Positions 40,987-49,215 of a stretch of 64,000 nucleotides of DNA are shown in pieces (positions within the stretch are counted from its first letter, which is position 1; each line of letters begins with the position of its first letter). The notes under the pieces were generated by a model, which saw only the letters and a list, made by a program, of their open reading frames with translations, did not search any database and was not told the origin of the DNA. Source of the DNA: Phytoactinopolyspora mesophila (GTDB lineage: Bacteria; Actinomycetota; Actinomycetes; Jiangellales; Jiangellaceae); contig NZ_WLZY01000005.1 of assembly GCF_010122465.1 (NCBI RefSeq), positions 304,901 through 368,900 of the forward strand, given 5' to 3'. The position numbers and the translations under genes were made by a program.

Positions 40987-42063
40987 ATGGCTATACCCGC
41001 AGAAGCACACACGGCATATTTGTACGATCGAAGCGGGATGGTCCGCATCGGTGAAATCACGGATGTTTCGGACCTGTCGTGGTCCCGAGAGCGCAACAGC
41101 GTCAGCTCGGCACAGGTGACCGTTATCAACCCAACGCCTGAGTGTTGCGGGCTACTGTCTAGGGTCGAGCCGTGGCGTAACGAGCTGGTGATCTATCGGG
41201 GCAACGAGCGGGTGTGGGATGGAGTCGTAATGACCCCACAGTGGTCGAGAGAGGCGGTCACGATCACCGCCCGCGACATGCTAATTTGGACGCAGCGGGC
41301 CATCCTGAAAACCGGCTACACCGACAACAGGCGTTCAGTGGTCGATAGATCCCGCCTGATCTTGCAAAGTGAGCTGGCCAGATTTGAAAATCTCAACCCA
41401 CCTATCAATGTGCTGCCATTTCTGCAAATTTATGCCAGCAACGTGACCCGGCAGAGCCGTGAGATTTTAGATTTTGAGAAATATGTGCTCGATGAGCTGG
41501 AAGACCTAGCGACCGCTGGCGCGCATTTCGCCACAGTCGGGCGCAGCATCTACATCTACAACCGCACCAGCGATGCTCTCGGATCGTCAGCCACGGTCAG
41601 CGAGAACGATTTCGTTGGTGACGACATCACCATCACAGCCCACGGCATGGACTTCGGCACCTACGCCGCCGTGACCGATGGGGAAGGCCACGCCGGAGAC
41701 GCTGGCGGGACCGATCCGTACTATGGCCTGGTCGAACGGCTCACCACGCAGCGTCCAGAAGGCCGCGACGATGGCGATCCGGTCGATACCGAAGCTCTAG
41801 CCGAGCAGGCCAGGCTCGATCTGGCCGGACGCAACCCGGTGCCGGTACGGCTGCGGGTCGGCTCCGGTGCCACGCTCGACCCCCGAACGGCGCTGACCAT
41901 CGATGACCTGGTGCCGGGCAGGCGCGTGCCAATCCGCACAGAGATGATGTGCCGCACCGTGACCTCTGAGCAGGTCGTAGACCGCGTACAGGTCACCGAA
42001 AACGCTGGTGGCGAGCGGATACAGGTCACGCTTGACCGAGCACCCTTCACAGGAGGCGACTAG
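40987..42063 (+). CDS. Minor tail / baseplate hub protein (Gp37-like)
   Basis: The 358-residue protein has the Gp37-like hub pattern: SWSRERNSVSSAQVTV, W.NELVIYRGNERVWDGVVM, ITARDMLIWTQRAIL, and a C-terminal half with LTIDDLVPGRRVPIR and VTENAGGERIQVTLD. It starts three bases after the preceding stop, implying translational coupling. Confidence 0.75.
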   Translation: MAIPAEAHTAYLYDRSGMVRIGEITDVSDLSWSRERNSVSSAQVTVINPTPECCGLLSRVEPWRNELVIYRGNERVWDGVVMTPQWSREAVTITARDMLIWTQRAILKTGYTDNRRSVVDRSRLILQSELARFENLNPPINVLPFLQIYASNVTRQSREILDFEKYVLDELEDLATAGAHFATVGRSIYIYNRTSDALGSSATVSENDFVGDDITITAHGMDFGTYAAVTDGEGHAGDAGGTDPYYGLVERLTTQRPEGRDDGDPVDTEALAEQARLDLAGRNPVPVRLRVGSGATLDPRTALTIDDLVPGRRVPIRTEMMCRTVTSEQVVDRVQVTENAGGERIQVTLDRAPFTGGD

Positions 42064-42263
42064 TGGATCTCACCAGCGAACCCGAAACGATGGACGGCTG
42101 GATGCGCCGCATGGAGAAACGAGTTGAATCGCTGGAGCGACACCGCCACCCGAGGCCAGCCACGCTCAGGACGCAGAGCTGGATTGTGCGCGAAGACGAT
42201 GACGGCAACCTTGTGGCCGAACCAGTCAACGGTGGCCCGGCAGTTGTGATCGCCTCGTCATAG
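42063..42263 (+). CDS. Small tail-operon protein
   Basis: The 66-residue product begins with a helical coil-like segment (MDGWMRRMEKRVESLERHRH) and a short beta end. GTG 42063 overlaps the previous stop. It is the last gene of the rightward structural operon and is followed by a terminator. In many phages an endolysin would follow, but none does here. Confidence 0.6.
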   Translation: MDLTSEPETMDGWMRRMEKRVESLERHRHPRPATLRTQSWIVREDDDGNLVAEPVNGGPAVVIASS

Positions 42264-42271
42264 ACGCGAAA

Positions 42272-42303
42272 GCGCCCCCGGTCCGGTGATGGACCAGGGG
42301 CGC
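42272..42303. terminator. Terminator ending the structural operon
   Basis: GCGCCCCCGGTCC pairs with GGACCAGGGGCGC (12 of 13), flanked by GCGAAA and TTTCGC, between the last tail gene and the convergent lipoprotein gene. Confidence 0.8.
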
Positions 42304-42322
42304 AAGTTTCGCCTACCTCAGC

Positions 42323-43198
42323 TCAAAAGCTGAGCTTGCAGTGAGGTTTATTAGATCCGGACGTATCCGCAGCAACGAGAATCTCAGACTCGCATGTATA
42401 GATTCGGCTATCGACTCGGATGACTAGATCTGGAAGCATCCATGCCTCACCATAGGCGAAGCTTAGATTCTCTGGATGCCAAAAATGAGGCGCAAGCCAA
42501 GCGGCAATGTCAGATTTTATTTCACTCGCCTCATAGGGACGGATAGTGTCAATCTTTACTGTCATCGTGAACCGACCTGGCGGGTTCATGGTGTTGAACT
42601 CGAACTTCTCCAGGCTATAGTCGAACTCGATCACATCATCCAGTTCGGAGATTAGTTTGTCTTCAATTTCTTCAAACTGAGCTGGAATAACCTCTACCAT
42701 CTCATCTTGACGCTTGATGTAGTCTTCTTCCGTCGGCGTCTCGGTGGGCTCAGGCTCTGTCGCTGTCTCTATTTCTTGTTCGTTGTCAGAGCATAGATCG
42801 CGAAAGAATACGTAGGTGGTCTTTGAGTCCCAGTGTGGTTGTAGCTCTTGTCCGATGTCCGAAGCTAAGAATTCGGCTGTAAAACTGTTCGAGAAGGGAT
42901 GCAACCCCATCGAGCGAACATCACCACAGATGTCTGTGCTGTCACCTAACCCAACCTCAAGTGCGGCCGTTGTGATCTCCTCATCGCTGTTTTCCGGCGA
43001 CATCCCGATCTCATTCCAAACGGGATCAAGTTCGGTCTCAACCGCCGTTGCTGTTTCTGTTTCTGTTGCTGCTTCGGTTTCGGCCGTGGAGATCGGCTCA
43101 GCGTTTGTGTTGCTGTCGTCATCCCCGCCGCATGCTGTCGCCACGAGCGCGGCGATGATTGCTAACCCAATTTTCCTCATTCTCATTCTCATTCTCAT
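42323..43198 (-). CDS. Prophage-encoded lipoprotein
   Basis: The 291-residue protein has a signal peptide ending in VATAC, a lipidation Cys followed by GGDDD, then an acidic Thr/Glu-rich linker and a globular domain. It should be anchored on the outer face of the membrane. Four in-frame ATG codons arise from a 6-bp repeat (ATGAGA) at 43178-43201; starting at the last (43180) gives the most typical signal peptide. The gene faces inwards from the right prophage end, the position of lysogenic-conversion genes. Superinfection exclusion or host surface change is a hypothesis. Confidence 0.75.
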   Translation of the reverse strand: MRMRMRMRKIGLAIIAALVATACGGDDDSNTNAEPISTAETEAATETETATAVETELDPVWNEIGMSPENSDEEITTAALEVGLGDSTDICGDVRSMGLHPFSNSFTAEFLASDIGQELQPHWDSKTTYVFFRDLCSDNEQEIETATEPEPTETPTEEDYIKRQDEMVEVIPAQFEEIEDKLISELDDVIEFDYSLEKFEFNTMNPPGRFTMTVKIDTIRPYEASEIKSDIAAWLAPHFWHPENLSFAYGEAWMLPDLVIRVDSRIYTCESEILVAADTSGSNKPHCKLSF

Positions 43199-43201
43199 TC
43201 T
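43178..43201. repeat. Hexanucleotide repeat CATTCT x4 at the lipoprotein start
   Basis: Four exact units encode Met-Arg repeats on the minus strand and provide four start codons with one ribosome site (GGAGAAG) upstream. Confidence 0.85.
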
Positions 43202-43527
43202 ACTTCTCCATCTTCTTTAACTGATTCAGATTTAATGACCAGAGCGCGTGCAATCATCTGCTCAAAAACGTCTGCGGCTGGCCGATTCGCCAGCTCTGCA
43301 ACGTTGGCAATGGCGAACGACGCGATTGAGGCCAGCACCAGCGTCACAGCGGCGACCTCTTGCGGAGATAGGCCGACCAACTGCGTTTTCGCCTCTTGCG
43401 TGATCATCTCCAGATCACCAGGGTGAAAGTCGTGGATATCGGTTGCCTTGATCACACTTCGTATCAAATCGACAGCGCGTTGAGCCGAGTTGTCAGAACT
43501 CACTGTTTGCCTCCGGGTGGTCGTCAT
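43195..43527 (-). CDS. Hypothetical prophage protein upstream of the lipoprotein
   Basis: The 110-residue protein MTTTRRQTVSSDNSAQRAVD... has a hydrophobic helix (EVAAVTLVLASIASFAIANV) flanked by polar helices. The stop overlaps the first lipoprotein ATG, so both are translated together. The frame stays open upstream to 43728, but that part overlaps another gene. Function is unknown. Confidence 0.6.
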   Translation of the reverse strand: MTTTRRQTVSSDNSAQRAVDLIRSVIKATDIHDFHPGDLEMITQEAKTQLVGLSPQEVAAVTLVLASIASFAIANVAELANRPAADVFEQMIARALVIKSESVKEDGEVE

Positions 43528-43532
43528 ATTTA

Positions 43533-43799
43533 TTACGATCCCGCATATCTGCGTCGAGCATCGACCAAGGCACTGAGAAGTCTCCCAAAACTCGACCAGC
43601 TCAACCGCATATGACCGGTCGCGATGATCATTGGCTGTGGTCGTCCATCGGCGTCGGCTACCAGCTCTACCGACAGCTCGTGACTGGTGTCGTCGCTGGC
43701 ATGGATCTTGGTGATGTACACCCGGCAACGCTCGCCGGGGTCGATGTGGACATGATCACACCATGGTGTGTGTCCTGATCTTTGTACTCTGTCTGGCAT
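43533..43799 (-). CDS. Hypothetical prophage protein
   Basis: The 88-residue protein is beta-rich (CRVYITKIHASDDTSHELSV ELVADADGRP) with a C-terminal helix (FGRLLSALVDARRRY). GGAGGCAGGG precedes ATG 43799. It is the first gene of a minus-strand set with 43195 and the lipoprotein, separated by five bases from the next gene. Confidence 0.6.
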   Translation of the reverse strand: MPDRVQRSGHTPWCDHVHIDPGERCRVYITKIHASDDTSHELSVELVADADGRPQPMIIATGHMRLSWSSFGRLLSALVDARRRYAGS

Positions 43800-43829
43800 G
43801 GTCCCTGCCTCCTACTAGGTGGGTTCCTA

Positions 43830-43863
43830 GGCCCTGTCTGGTGTGGACGCACCTGGCAGGGCC
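43830..43863. terminator. Hairpin between divergent prophage genes
   Basis: GGCCCTG (43830-43836) and CAGGGCC (43857-43863) pair, with a possible inner stem. There is no clear T-run, so it could be a regulatory structure. Confidence 0.35.
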
Positions 43864-43930
43864 GTTCTGTGTTTGGTCGTTGACGATGCACACGATACGC
43901 GCTTATAGGCGTGGACTCCACGCGGAGCGC

Positions 43931-44104
43931 ATGCTGATAAGCGTGGCACGTGGCAGAAACCTCAACCTGTACATCCGGGCGGATGATGAGCCGCTGTGGG
44001 CGTGGGCTGAGCAAGAAGCCGCCCGGCGACGTCTCGCACTGTCCCAGTTCATGGCCATGCTCATCGAGCGTTATCGCGACGACTCAGAGGGCAACGAATC
44101 CTGA
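43931..44104 (+). CDS. Small ribbon-helix-helix-like DNA-binding protein
   Basis: The 57-residue protein MLISVARGRNLNLYIRADDE PLWAWAEQEAARRRLALSQF... matches the RHH layout: one beta strand (NLNLYIR), then two helices (LWAWAEQEAARRR and SQFMAMLIERY). CGGAG precedes ATG 43931; a Met at 43886 would add 15 residues. Together with the 15774 HTH protein it is a candidate regulator of lysogeny. Confidence 0.6.
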   Translation: MLISVARGRNLNLYIRADDEPLWAWAEQEAARRRLALSQFMAMLIERYRDDSEGNES

Positions 44105-44244
44105 GCGCCGCTGTCTCCAGTACGCTCGGATACGAGCACGTCCAGGCGCACGACCTGCCGTTGCAGGTTCCAAAGCGCCGTCTGAACGGCAGCTTGAGCC
44201 TCGCTCACCCGGTCAACCTGCTCACGAATCTCAGGCGTGGTCAT
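44071..44244 (-). CDS. Small coiled-coil prophage protein
   Basis: The 57-residue frame MTTPEIREQVDRVSEAQAAV QTALWNLQRQVVRL... has heptad-like hydrophobic spacing. ATG 44244 overlaps the end of the preceding minus gene by 14 bases, and its 3' end overlaps the convergent RHH gene by 34 bases. Composition and coupling support it; function unknown. Confidence 0.5.
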   Translation of the reverse strand: MTTPEIREQVDRVSEAQAAVQTALWNLQRQVVRLDVLVSERTGDSGAQDSLPSESSR

Positions 44245-44527
44245 CGGCCGTCACCATCTCCCGGCACTCGCGCTCCGCGCGAAGACGCGCCAGCAGCTCA
44301 TCAGTGCGGGCGTTCGATGCATCGTCGTAGCGTCGAGCCTGAGTGACCAGCTCGGATCGAGCCTGATGCAGAGCCTGGATCATCGCGTCGATGGTCTCGA
44401 TGGAGTCGGTAGCCGCCTGGCGCTGGTGCGGGTTGTCGGGGTCGTAATCCCCGCCGTTCCAGGCGCTCAGCGCTGTGGCGAGACTTCGTACGGATGTCTC
44501 CAGTTCGGTGGTTATGGTTGTTGCCAC
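44231..44527 (-). CDS. Hypothetical helical prophage protein next to attR
   Basis: The 98-residue protein is mainly helical (SVRSLATALSAWNGGDYDPD then ATDSIETIDAMIQALHQARS) with a basic coil near the end. It is the last complete gene before attR, read inwards. No family is recognised. Promoter and ribosome site would be within the 90 bp between it and attR. Confidence 0.55.
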   Translation of the reverse strand: MATTITTELETSVRSLATALSAWNGGDYDPDNPHQRQAATDSIETIDAMIQALHQARSELVTQARRYDDASNARTDELLARLRAERECREMVTADDHA

Positions 44528-44609
44528 GGTCGGACCTCCCGAGTCCGCATCGAGGGACCGGCCAGCGGTGGAATTGCTGTGTCGGTCCCGTTGGACAATC
44601 GGAAGTAGA

Positions 44610-44655
44610 CGGTTACTAACGCAGTGGCAGCGTGCACATCTTGGTGACCGCCTCG
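44610..44655 (+). other. attR (phage-host junction of the serine integrase)
   Basis: Phage arm CGGTTACTA (44610-44618) leads to GGCAG (44626-44630) and the shared GT at 44632-44633; to the right is host cpaF. The phage arm is the inverted counterpart of the arm at 3954-3962 in attL. Confidence 0.8.
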
Positions 44656-45572
44656 CGGGCGTTGTTCGCGTGGATGCTGCACATTCCGGGTAGCCCGGAG
44701 TTGAGCGCGATCAGCAGATCGAGGCATTCATGTTGTCTGACCTCGCCGACCACGATGCGCTGCGGCCGCATCCGCAGGGCTTCCTTGATCAGCTGACGCA
44801 ATGTGATCTCGCCGGTGCCCTCCAGGCTGGCCTGCCTGGTTTGCATGCGGACGATATCCGCGATCGGTGCGCGAAGTTCGAAGACTTCCTCACATGTGAT
44901 CACCCTCTCCCGGGCCGGAACCGCGGAGACCAGTGAATTCAAGAGGGTTGTCTTTCCAGCTTGAGTGCCGCCGGAGACGATGATGTTCAGCCCCGCCGCG
45001 ACGGCGGCCTCCAAGAATGCCGCGGCCTGCTCGCTGAGGGAACGGAGCTTGACTAGATCATCGAGACCGGTGGCATAGAGCACGTGTTTGCGGATATTGA
45101 CTGCCCAGTGTTCTGAGGTGATATCCGGGATAACTACATGCAGGCGGCTGCCATCAGGGAGGGCGGCGTCGACAAACGGGCTGGAGAAGTCCACTCGCCG
45201 CCCCGAGCTTTTCAGCATCCGCTCCACGAGGCCACGGACCTCGTCGGCCGTGAGGATGGTGGTGGTCAGTTCACTGCGACCGCGGCGTGCAATGAAGATC
45301 CGGTCCGGCTGGTTGATCCAGATCTCCTCGACCTCAGGATCATCCAGGTATCGCTGAAGTGGCCCGTAGCCGGCCACGATGTCGGTCACCGAACGTGCGA
45401 CCGCGCCCGGGTCTTCTAGTGGGGGCAGCGGCCGGGCCAGACTCCTCTCGCCGTAGGCGTTGACGACGTCGTCCACTATTCGCCGGACGGCGTCACGTTG
45501 GGTTACCGGATCGATGCCCTCCCGGCGCACGACGTCGCGCACCTCGGCATCGATGATCTCGACTGCGCCCAT
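44616..45572 (-). pseudogene. cpaF: cpaF/tadA secretion ATPase, N-terminal part truncated by the prophage
   Basis: The reading frame gives 318 residues: an N-terminal domain (GYGPLQRYLDDPEVEEIWIN), Walker A GGTQAGKT (201-208), Walker B region IVVGE (273-277) and the His-box CSIHAN (298-303). At KMCTLPL it crosses into phage DNA and ends one codon later. The missing 94 C-terminal residues are at 3656-3940. CpaF is the hexameric ATPase powering Flp pilus assembly; loss of the C-terminal lobe should abolish hexamer function. It is the first gene of the pilus operon, so downstream genes also lose their promoter. Confidence 0.93.
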
Positions 45573-45775
45573 GACATGTTCTACCCACCGAAGAAGTCGA
45601 ATTGGCGATACAAGGCGTTGATCATGCCGTGAACGACCGACTCGTTCAACCCCCGATCCGGTTTATCCACAGGTACCGAGAATCAGTGATCATCAACGTA
45701 TATGTCGGATCTCAGGTGGCATTCGCGCCCCCGGAAAGGGATAAATGGAAGCGCCCGTAACCTCGCGCCCCCTGT

Positions 45776-45866
45776 CGGTGATCGTGAGCGGATTTTGGTT
45801 GTTCCGGCGGGTGCCCACCAGGCGCTTTGCTGCCGGGAAACAACCAAAATCCGCTCACGATCACCG
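45776..45866. repeat. Perfect 28-bp inverted repeat (large intergenic hairpin)
   Basis: The arms 45776-45803 and 45839-45866 are exact inverted copies, starting CGGTGATCGTGAGCGGATTT, with a 35-bp spacer. It lies in the 358-bp divergent gap between cpaF and prfB, which otherwise shows no gene. It may be a REP/MITE-like element or a regulatory cruciform. Confidence 0.8.
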
Positions 45867-45931
45867 GCACGCGGTGGCTGGGCCGGGCGACGTGGGTCGG
45901 GAGGGCGTTGAGACGCGTACCCTTGGGAGAC

Positions 45932-47050
45932 GTGGCAACACGCGATATTGACGCTGAGATCCAAGAACTGTCCCAAATGCTGGCCGGGGTCGAGCACGTC
46001 CTCGAGCCGGAGAAGCTCAAGGAGCAGATCGACGAACTCGAGGAGCAGGCCGCCGCGCCGGACCTCTGGGACGACGTCGACCGTGCCCAGAAGGTCACCA
46101 GCCGGCTTTCGTATGCGCAGGCCGAGCTGCGGAAGGTGAGTGAGCTGCGGCAGCGTGTCGAAGATCTGCCGGTCATGCTGGAACTCGGCCGCGATGAGGG
46201 AGACGCCGACGCGATGGCCGAGGTGAGTAAGGAGCTGGATCAACTCCAGCGCCTCATCGCCGATCTCGAGATCCGGACCCTGCTGTCCGGCGAGTATGAC
46301 GAGCGCGAAGCAGTTGTCACCATCCGGTCCGGCGCCGGCGGCGTCGATGCGGCCGACTTCGCCGAGATGCTGCTGCGTATGTACACCCGGTGGGCTGAGC
46401 GGCACGGCTATCGAGCCGACGTGCTGGATACGTCCTACGCGGAAGAAGCCGGCCTGAAGTCGGCCACCTTCGAGGTCAAGGCTCCCTTCGCATACGGGAA
46501 ACTCTCCGTCGAGGCCGGGACGCACCGTCTGGTGCGGATCTCCCCGTTCGACAACCAAGGCCGGCGGCAGACGTCGTTCGCCGCGGTCGAGGTGGTGCCG
46601 CTCATCGAGAAGACCGACCACATCGACATTCCCGAGGCCGACATCCGGGTTGACGTGTTCCGCTCGTCCGGCCCAGGTGGGCAGAGCGTCAACACGACCG
46701 ACTCCGCCGTCCGGCTCACCCACATCCCGACCGGCACCGTCGTGTCGATGCAGAACGAGAAGTCCCAGATCCAGAACCGTGCGGCGGCCATGAGGGTCCT
46801 TCAGTCCCGGCTGCTGCTCCTGAAGCGCCAGGAAGAAGAGGCGCAGCAGAAGGAGCTCGCGGGCGACGTCAAGGCGTCTTGGGGCGATCAGATGCGCTCA
46901 TACGTCCTCCACCCGTACCAGATGGTGAAGGACCTGCGGACCGAGTACGAGGTAGGCAACCCGCAGGCGGTCTTCGACGGCGACCTCGACGGGTTCCTGG
47001 AAGCTGGCATTCGGTGGCGCAAACAGCAAGAGGGCAACACCGACTCCTGA
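45932..47050 (+). CDS. prfB: Peptide chain release factor 2
   Basis: The 372-residue factor recognises UGA/UAA and triggers peptide release. Visible are the helical N-terminus ([20 protein letters not shown]), the SPF stop-codon motif in [15 protein letters not shown] and the catalytic GGQ in [19 protein letters not shown] 45932 follows GGGAG; the frame is open further upstream but passes through the inverted repeat. There is no programmed frameshift as in E. coli. In actinobacteria prfB is commonly followed by ftsEX, as here. Confidence 0.93.
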   Translation: MATRDIDAEIQELSQMLAGVEHVLEPEKLKEQIDELEEQAAAPDLWDDVDRAQKVTSRLSYAQAELRKVSELRQRVEDLPVMLELGRDEGDADAMAEVSKELDQLQRLIADLEIRTLLSGEYDEREAVVTIRSGAGGVDAADFAEMLLRMYTRWAERHGYRADVLDTSYAEEAGLKSATFEVKAPFAYGKLSVEAGTHRLVRISPFDNQGRRQTSFAAVEVVPLIEKTDHIDIPEADIRVDVFRSSGPGGQSVNTTDSAVRLTHIPTGTVVSMQNEKSQIQNRAAAMRVLQSRLLLLKRQEEEAQQKELAGDVKASWGDQMRSYVLHPYQMVKDLRTEYEVGNPQAVFDGDLDGFLEAGIRWRKQQEGNTDS

Positions 47051-47297
47051 AACACCGGGTTTGGTCCGAACACCAGCGGGTGCTCCCGGCAGCCGGGGCA
47101 CGGGTGGCGACAGTGCGCATCGAGGTGAGTTGAGTCACATGCGCGGGAATCAGTTGCGGCAACAATAATTTTATGCCGTGTCGGATCTGGTGTCCGGTCC
47201 GTACCTTGTGTACAGTTCGGGCTGGTCGCCACAGTAGCGCGATCCAGGCCTTCGGGGGGCCTGCTTAGTAGCAGTATTTGAGAGGCCGGTATTTCGC

Positions 47298-48182
47298 ATG
47301 CCATCTTCTGTGACATCTACGCGCCCTAATAGGGGCCGATTAGCGCTTTCCGCGGGTATGGCCAGCCTGCTGACCGGTGGTGCGCTCCTGGCTGTAGGAC
47401 TCGTCTCGACCGCCTCGGCCGTGACCGCGGCAGACGGTCACGTTACACACGCGGACTTCTATGAATATGAGAAGCCCCATCCGAAGACCTGTGAGGAAGC
47501 GGGGCTTGACGGAGAACTGCTTATCCGGGTCGAGAGCGAGAACGGTGGCGGCGCGGACAACGCCGACGTCAAGGGCACCATTTCGGGTGATGACAACCAG
47601 TATCTCAACGTGGAACTGCTCAACGACGACAAGATCATTACGGGTGTGTTCATCAAGGCTGGCACTCCGTACCGCGTCTACACGGGCGGCGCCGAGAAAG
47701 ACATGACAGGGCCGCCGAAGTACGAGGGCGGAGATAAGTTCCGGGCGATCAGCAACTGGTTCGTCTGCGGCGAGGAAAAGCCGACCGAGACGCCGGACCC
47801 GACTGAGACGCCGGATCCCACGGAGACGCCGGACCCGACCGAGACGCCGGACCCGACCGAGACGCCGGACCCGACCGAAACTCCGGATCCCACGGAGACG
47901 CCGGACCCGACCGAGACTCCGGACCCCACGGAGACTCCGGATCCGACCGAGACGCCGGACCCCACCGAGGACCCCACGGAAGAGCCGACCGAGGACCCCA
48001 CGGACGAGCCGACCGACAGCCCGGAGCCGACCACACCTCCGGAGGATGACGAGGACAACGACGAGCAACTGCCGGACACCGGTTCGGCCGGCACGGCCTG
48101 GATGGTCGGTGGCGCGGCGCTGCTGCTGCTCGGCGGCGGCATGCTCGCCTTCGGTCGTCGTACCGCCGGTGGCATGGCCTGA
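47298..48182 (+). CDS. LPXTG cell-wall-anchored protein with PTETPD repeats
   Basis: The 294-residue surface protein has a signal peptide (hydrophobic core at 22-45, cut near ASA), a globular domain to about 160, eleven TETPDP repeats (about 163-228), an acidic spacer, then sorting signal LPDTG, a hydrophobic helix (MVGGAALLLLGGGMLAFG) and RRT. A sortase would anchor it to peptidoglycan. The repeat region spans 47782-47980 in DNA and could vary in number. Its ligand and role are unknown. Confidence 0.88.
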   Translation: MPSSVTSTRPNRGRLALSAGMASLLTGGALLAVGLVSTASAVTAADGHVTHADFYEYEKPHPKTCEEAGLDGELLIRVESENGGGADNADVKGTISGDDNQYLNVELLNDDKIITGVFIKAGTPYRVYTGGAEKDMTGPPKYEGGDKFRAISNWFVCGEEKPTETPDPTETPDPTETPDPTETPDPTETPDPTETPDPTETPDPTETPDPTETPDPTETPDPTEDPTEEPTEDPTDEPTDSPEPTTPPEDDEDNDEQLPDTGSAGTAWMVGGAALLLLGGGMLAFGRRTAGGMA

Positions 48183-48248
48183 TCAGCAACGACGCTCCAT
48201 CACACCGATAGCCGGTAGAGGTTCCCCTGCTCATCGGTAGTGGCCTAC

Positions 48249-48284
48249 GGCCGGGCGTCCCTCCTCTAGGAGGGGCGCCCGGCC
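48249..48284 (+). terminator. Strong hairpin terminator after LPXTG gene
   Basis: GGCCGGGCG.CCCTCCT pairs with AGGAGGGGCGCCCGGCC with a two-base loop. In the 300-bp gap 48183-48489 I see no gene besides this hairpin. Confidence 0.75.
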
Positions 48285-48489
48285 TGCTGTGCGCACCGCC
48301 CGGCCCATCGGCAATCTTGATTCGGGCCTGCGGTGCTCCGAGTGCAATCGCCACGGTGAGTCGTGAAACACGACGGTTCGGCCCGCTCGGCCGTGCCGTA
48401 TCACCGAAGACGACGTACACTCGGGTGCGGCGTTTACGCGAGCGACCAGTTCCGGACGTGGAAGATCCCCATATCGTCGGCGAGGCAAC

Positions 48490-49179
48490 GTGATCCGATT
48501 CGACACTGTCACCAAGGTGTACCCCACCCAGTCGGGGCCGGCTTTGGACAACTTGACCATGGAGGTCGAGCGAGGAGAGTTCGTCTTCCTCGTGGGCCCT
48601 TCGGGCTCTGGCAAGTCGACCTTCCTGCGCTTGGTGCTGAAGGAGGAACGGCCGACGTCGGGCCGGATCAGGGTGGCCGGCAAGGACCTGCACCGGCTGT
48701 CGAACTGGAAGGTGCCGCACCTGCGGCGCCGTATCGGCACCGTCTTCCAGGACTTCCGCCTGTTGCCCAACAAGACGGTCTTCGAGAATGTCGCTTTCGC
48801 GCTGCAGGTGATCGGCAAACCCCGGCGGCAGATCCTGCGGGACGTGCCCGCGGTGCTGGATCTCGTCGGGCTGGACGGCAAGCAAGACCGGATGCCCGAT
48901 CAGCTCTCCGGTGGTGAGCAGCAGCGGGTAGCGGTGGCCAGAGCGTTCGTGAACCGGCCGTTGATTCTGCTGGCCGACGAGCCCACCGGGAACCTTGACC
49001 CGGCCACAAGCGTCGGAATCATGAAGCTGCTGGACCGAATCAACCGGACGGGTACCACTGTCGTCATGGCCACACACGACCAATCGATCGTCGACCAGAT
49101 GCGCAAGCGGGTCATTCAGCTCGAGCACGGCCGGCTGGTGCGAGACCAGTCCCGGGGCGTGTACGGCTACACGCGCTGA
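48490..49179 (+). CDS. ftsE: Cell division ATP-binding protein FtsE
   Basis: This 229-residue ABC ATPase has Walker [11 protein letters not shown]-loop FQDFRLL, signature LSGGEQQR, Walker B LILLADEP and the switch His in ATHD. Its length and sequence are typical for FtsE. With FtsX it forms a membrane complex that activates peptidoglycan hydrolases at the septum rather than transporting a solute. GTG start; ftsX follows 36 bp later. Confidence 0.95.
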   Translation: MIRFDTVTKVYPTQSGPALDNLTMEVERGEFVFLVGPSGSGKSTFLRLVLKEERPTSGRIRVAGKDLHRLSNWKVPHLRRRIGTVFQDFRLLPNKTVFENVAFALQVIGKPRRQILRDVPAVLDLVGLDGKQDRMPDQLSGGEQQRVAVARAFVNRPLILLADEPTGNLDPATSVGIMKLLDRINRTGTTVVMATHDQSIVDQMRKRVIQLEHGRLVRDQSRGVYGYTR

Positions 49180-49215
49180 CCGCCAAGCCCTCTCTCACCC
49201 TTACGGAATCAAGCG

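Larger units (their letters stand above)
3941..44633 (+). mobile_element. Integrated siphovirus prophage (about 40.7 kb) inside cpaF
   Basis: The element runs from the crossover dinucleotide in attL to that in attR. It contains a serine integrase at one end, a prim-pol/helicase, both terminase candidates, portal, protease, major capsid, tail tube, chaperone with frameshift, tape measure and minor tail genes. Base composition is visibly lower in GC than the flanks. The two halves of cpaF on either side confirm the limits. No lysis genes and no CI-like repressor were recognised, so inducibility is uncertain. Confidence 0.93.

Noticed and set aside
3933-44630. Long att core with target duplication
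   Set aside because: Only GGCAG and, after one mismatch, GT are shared. This excludes the longer identical core typical of tyrosine integrases.
45827-45931. Earlier start for prfB and a programmed frameshift
   Set aside because: The extension passes through the intergenic inverted repeat. The frame from GTG 45932 is uninterrupted, so no frameshift is needed.
47782-47980. CRISPR-like repeat array
   Set aside because: The 18-bp units are in-frame PTETPD codons of an LPXTG protein, without spacers.
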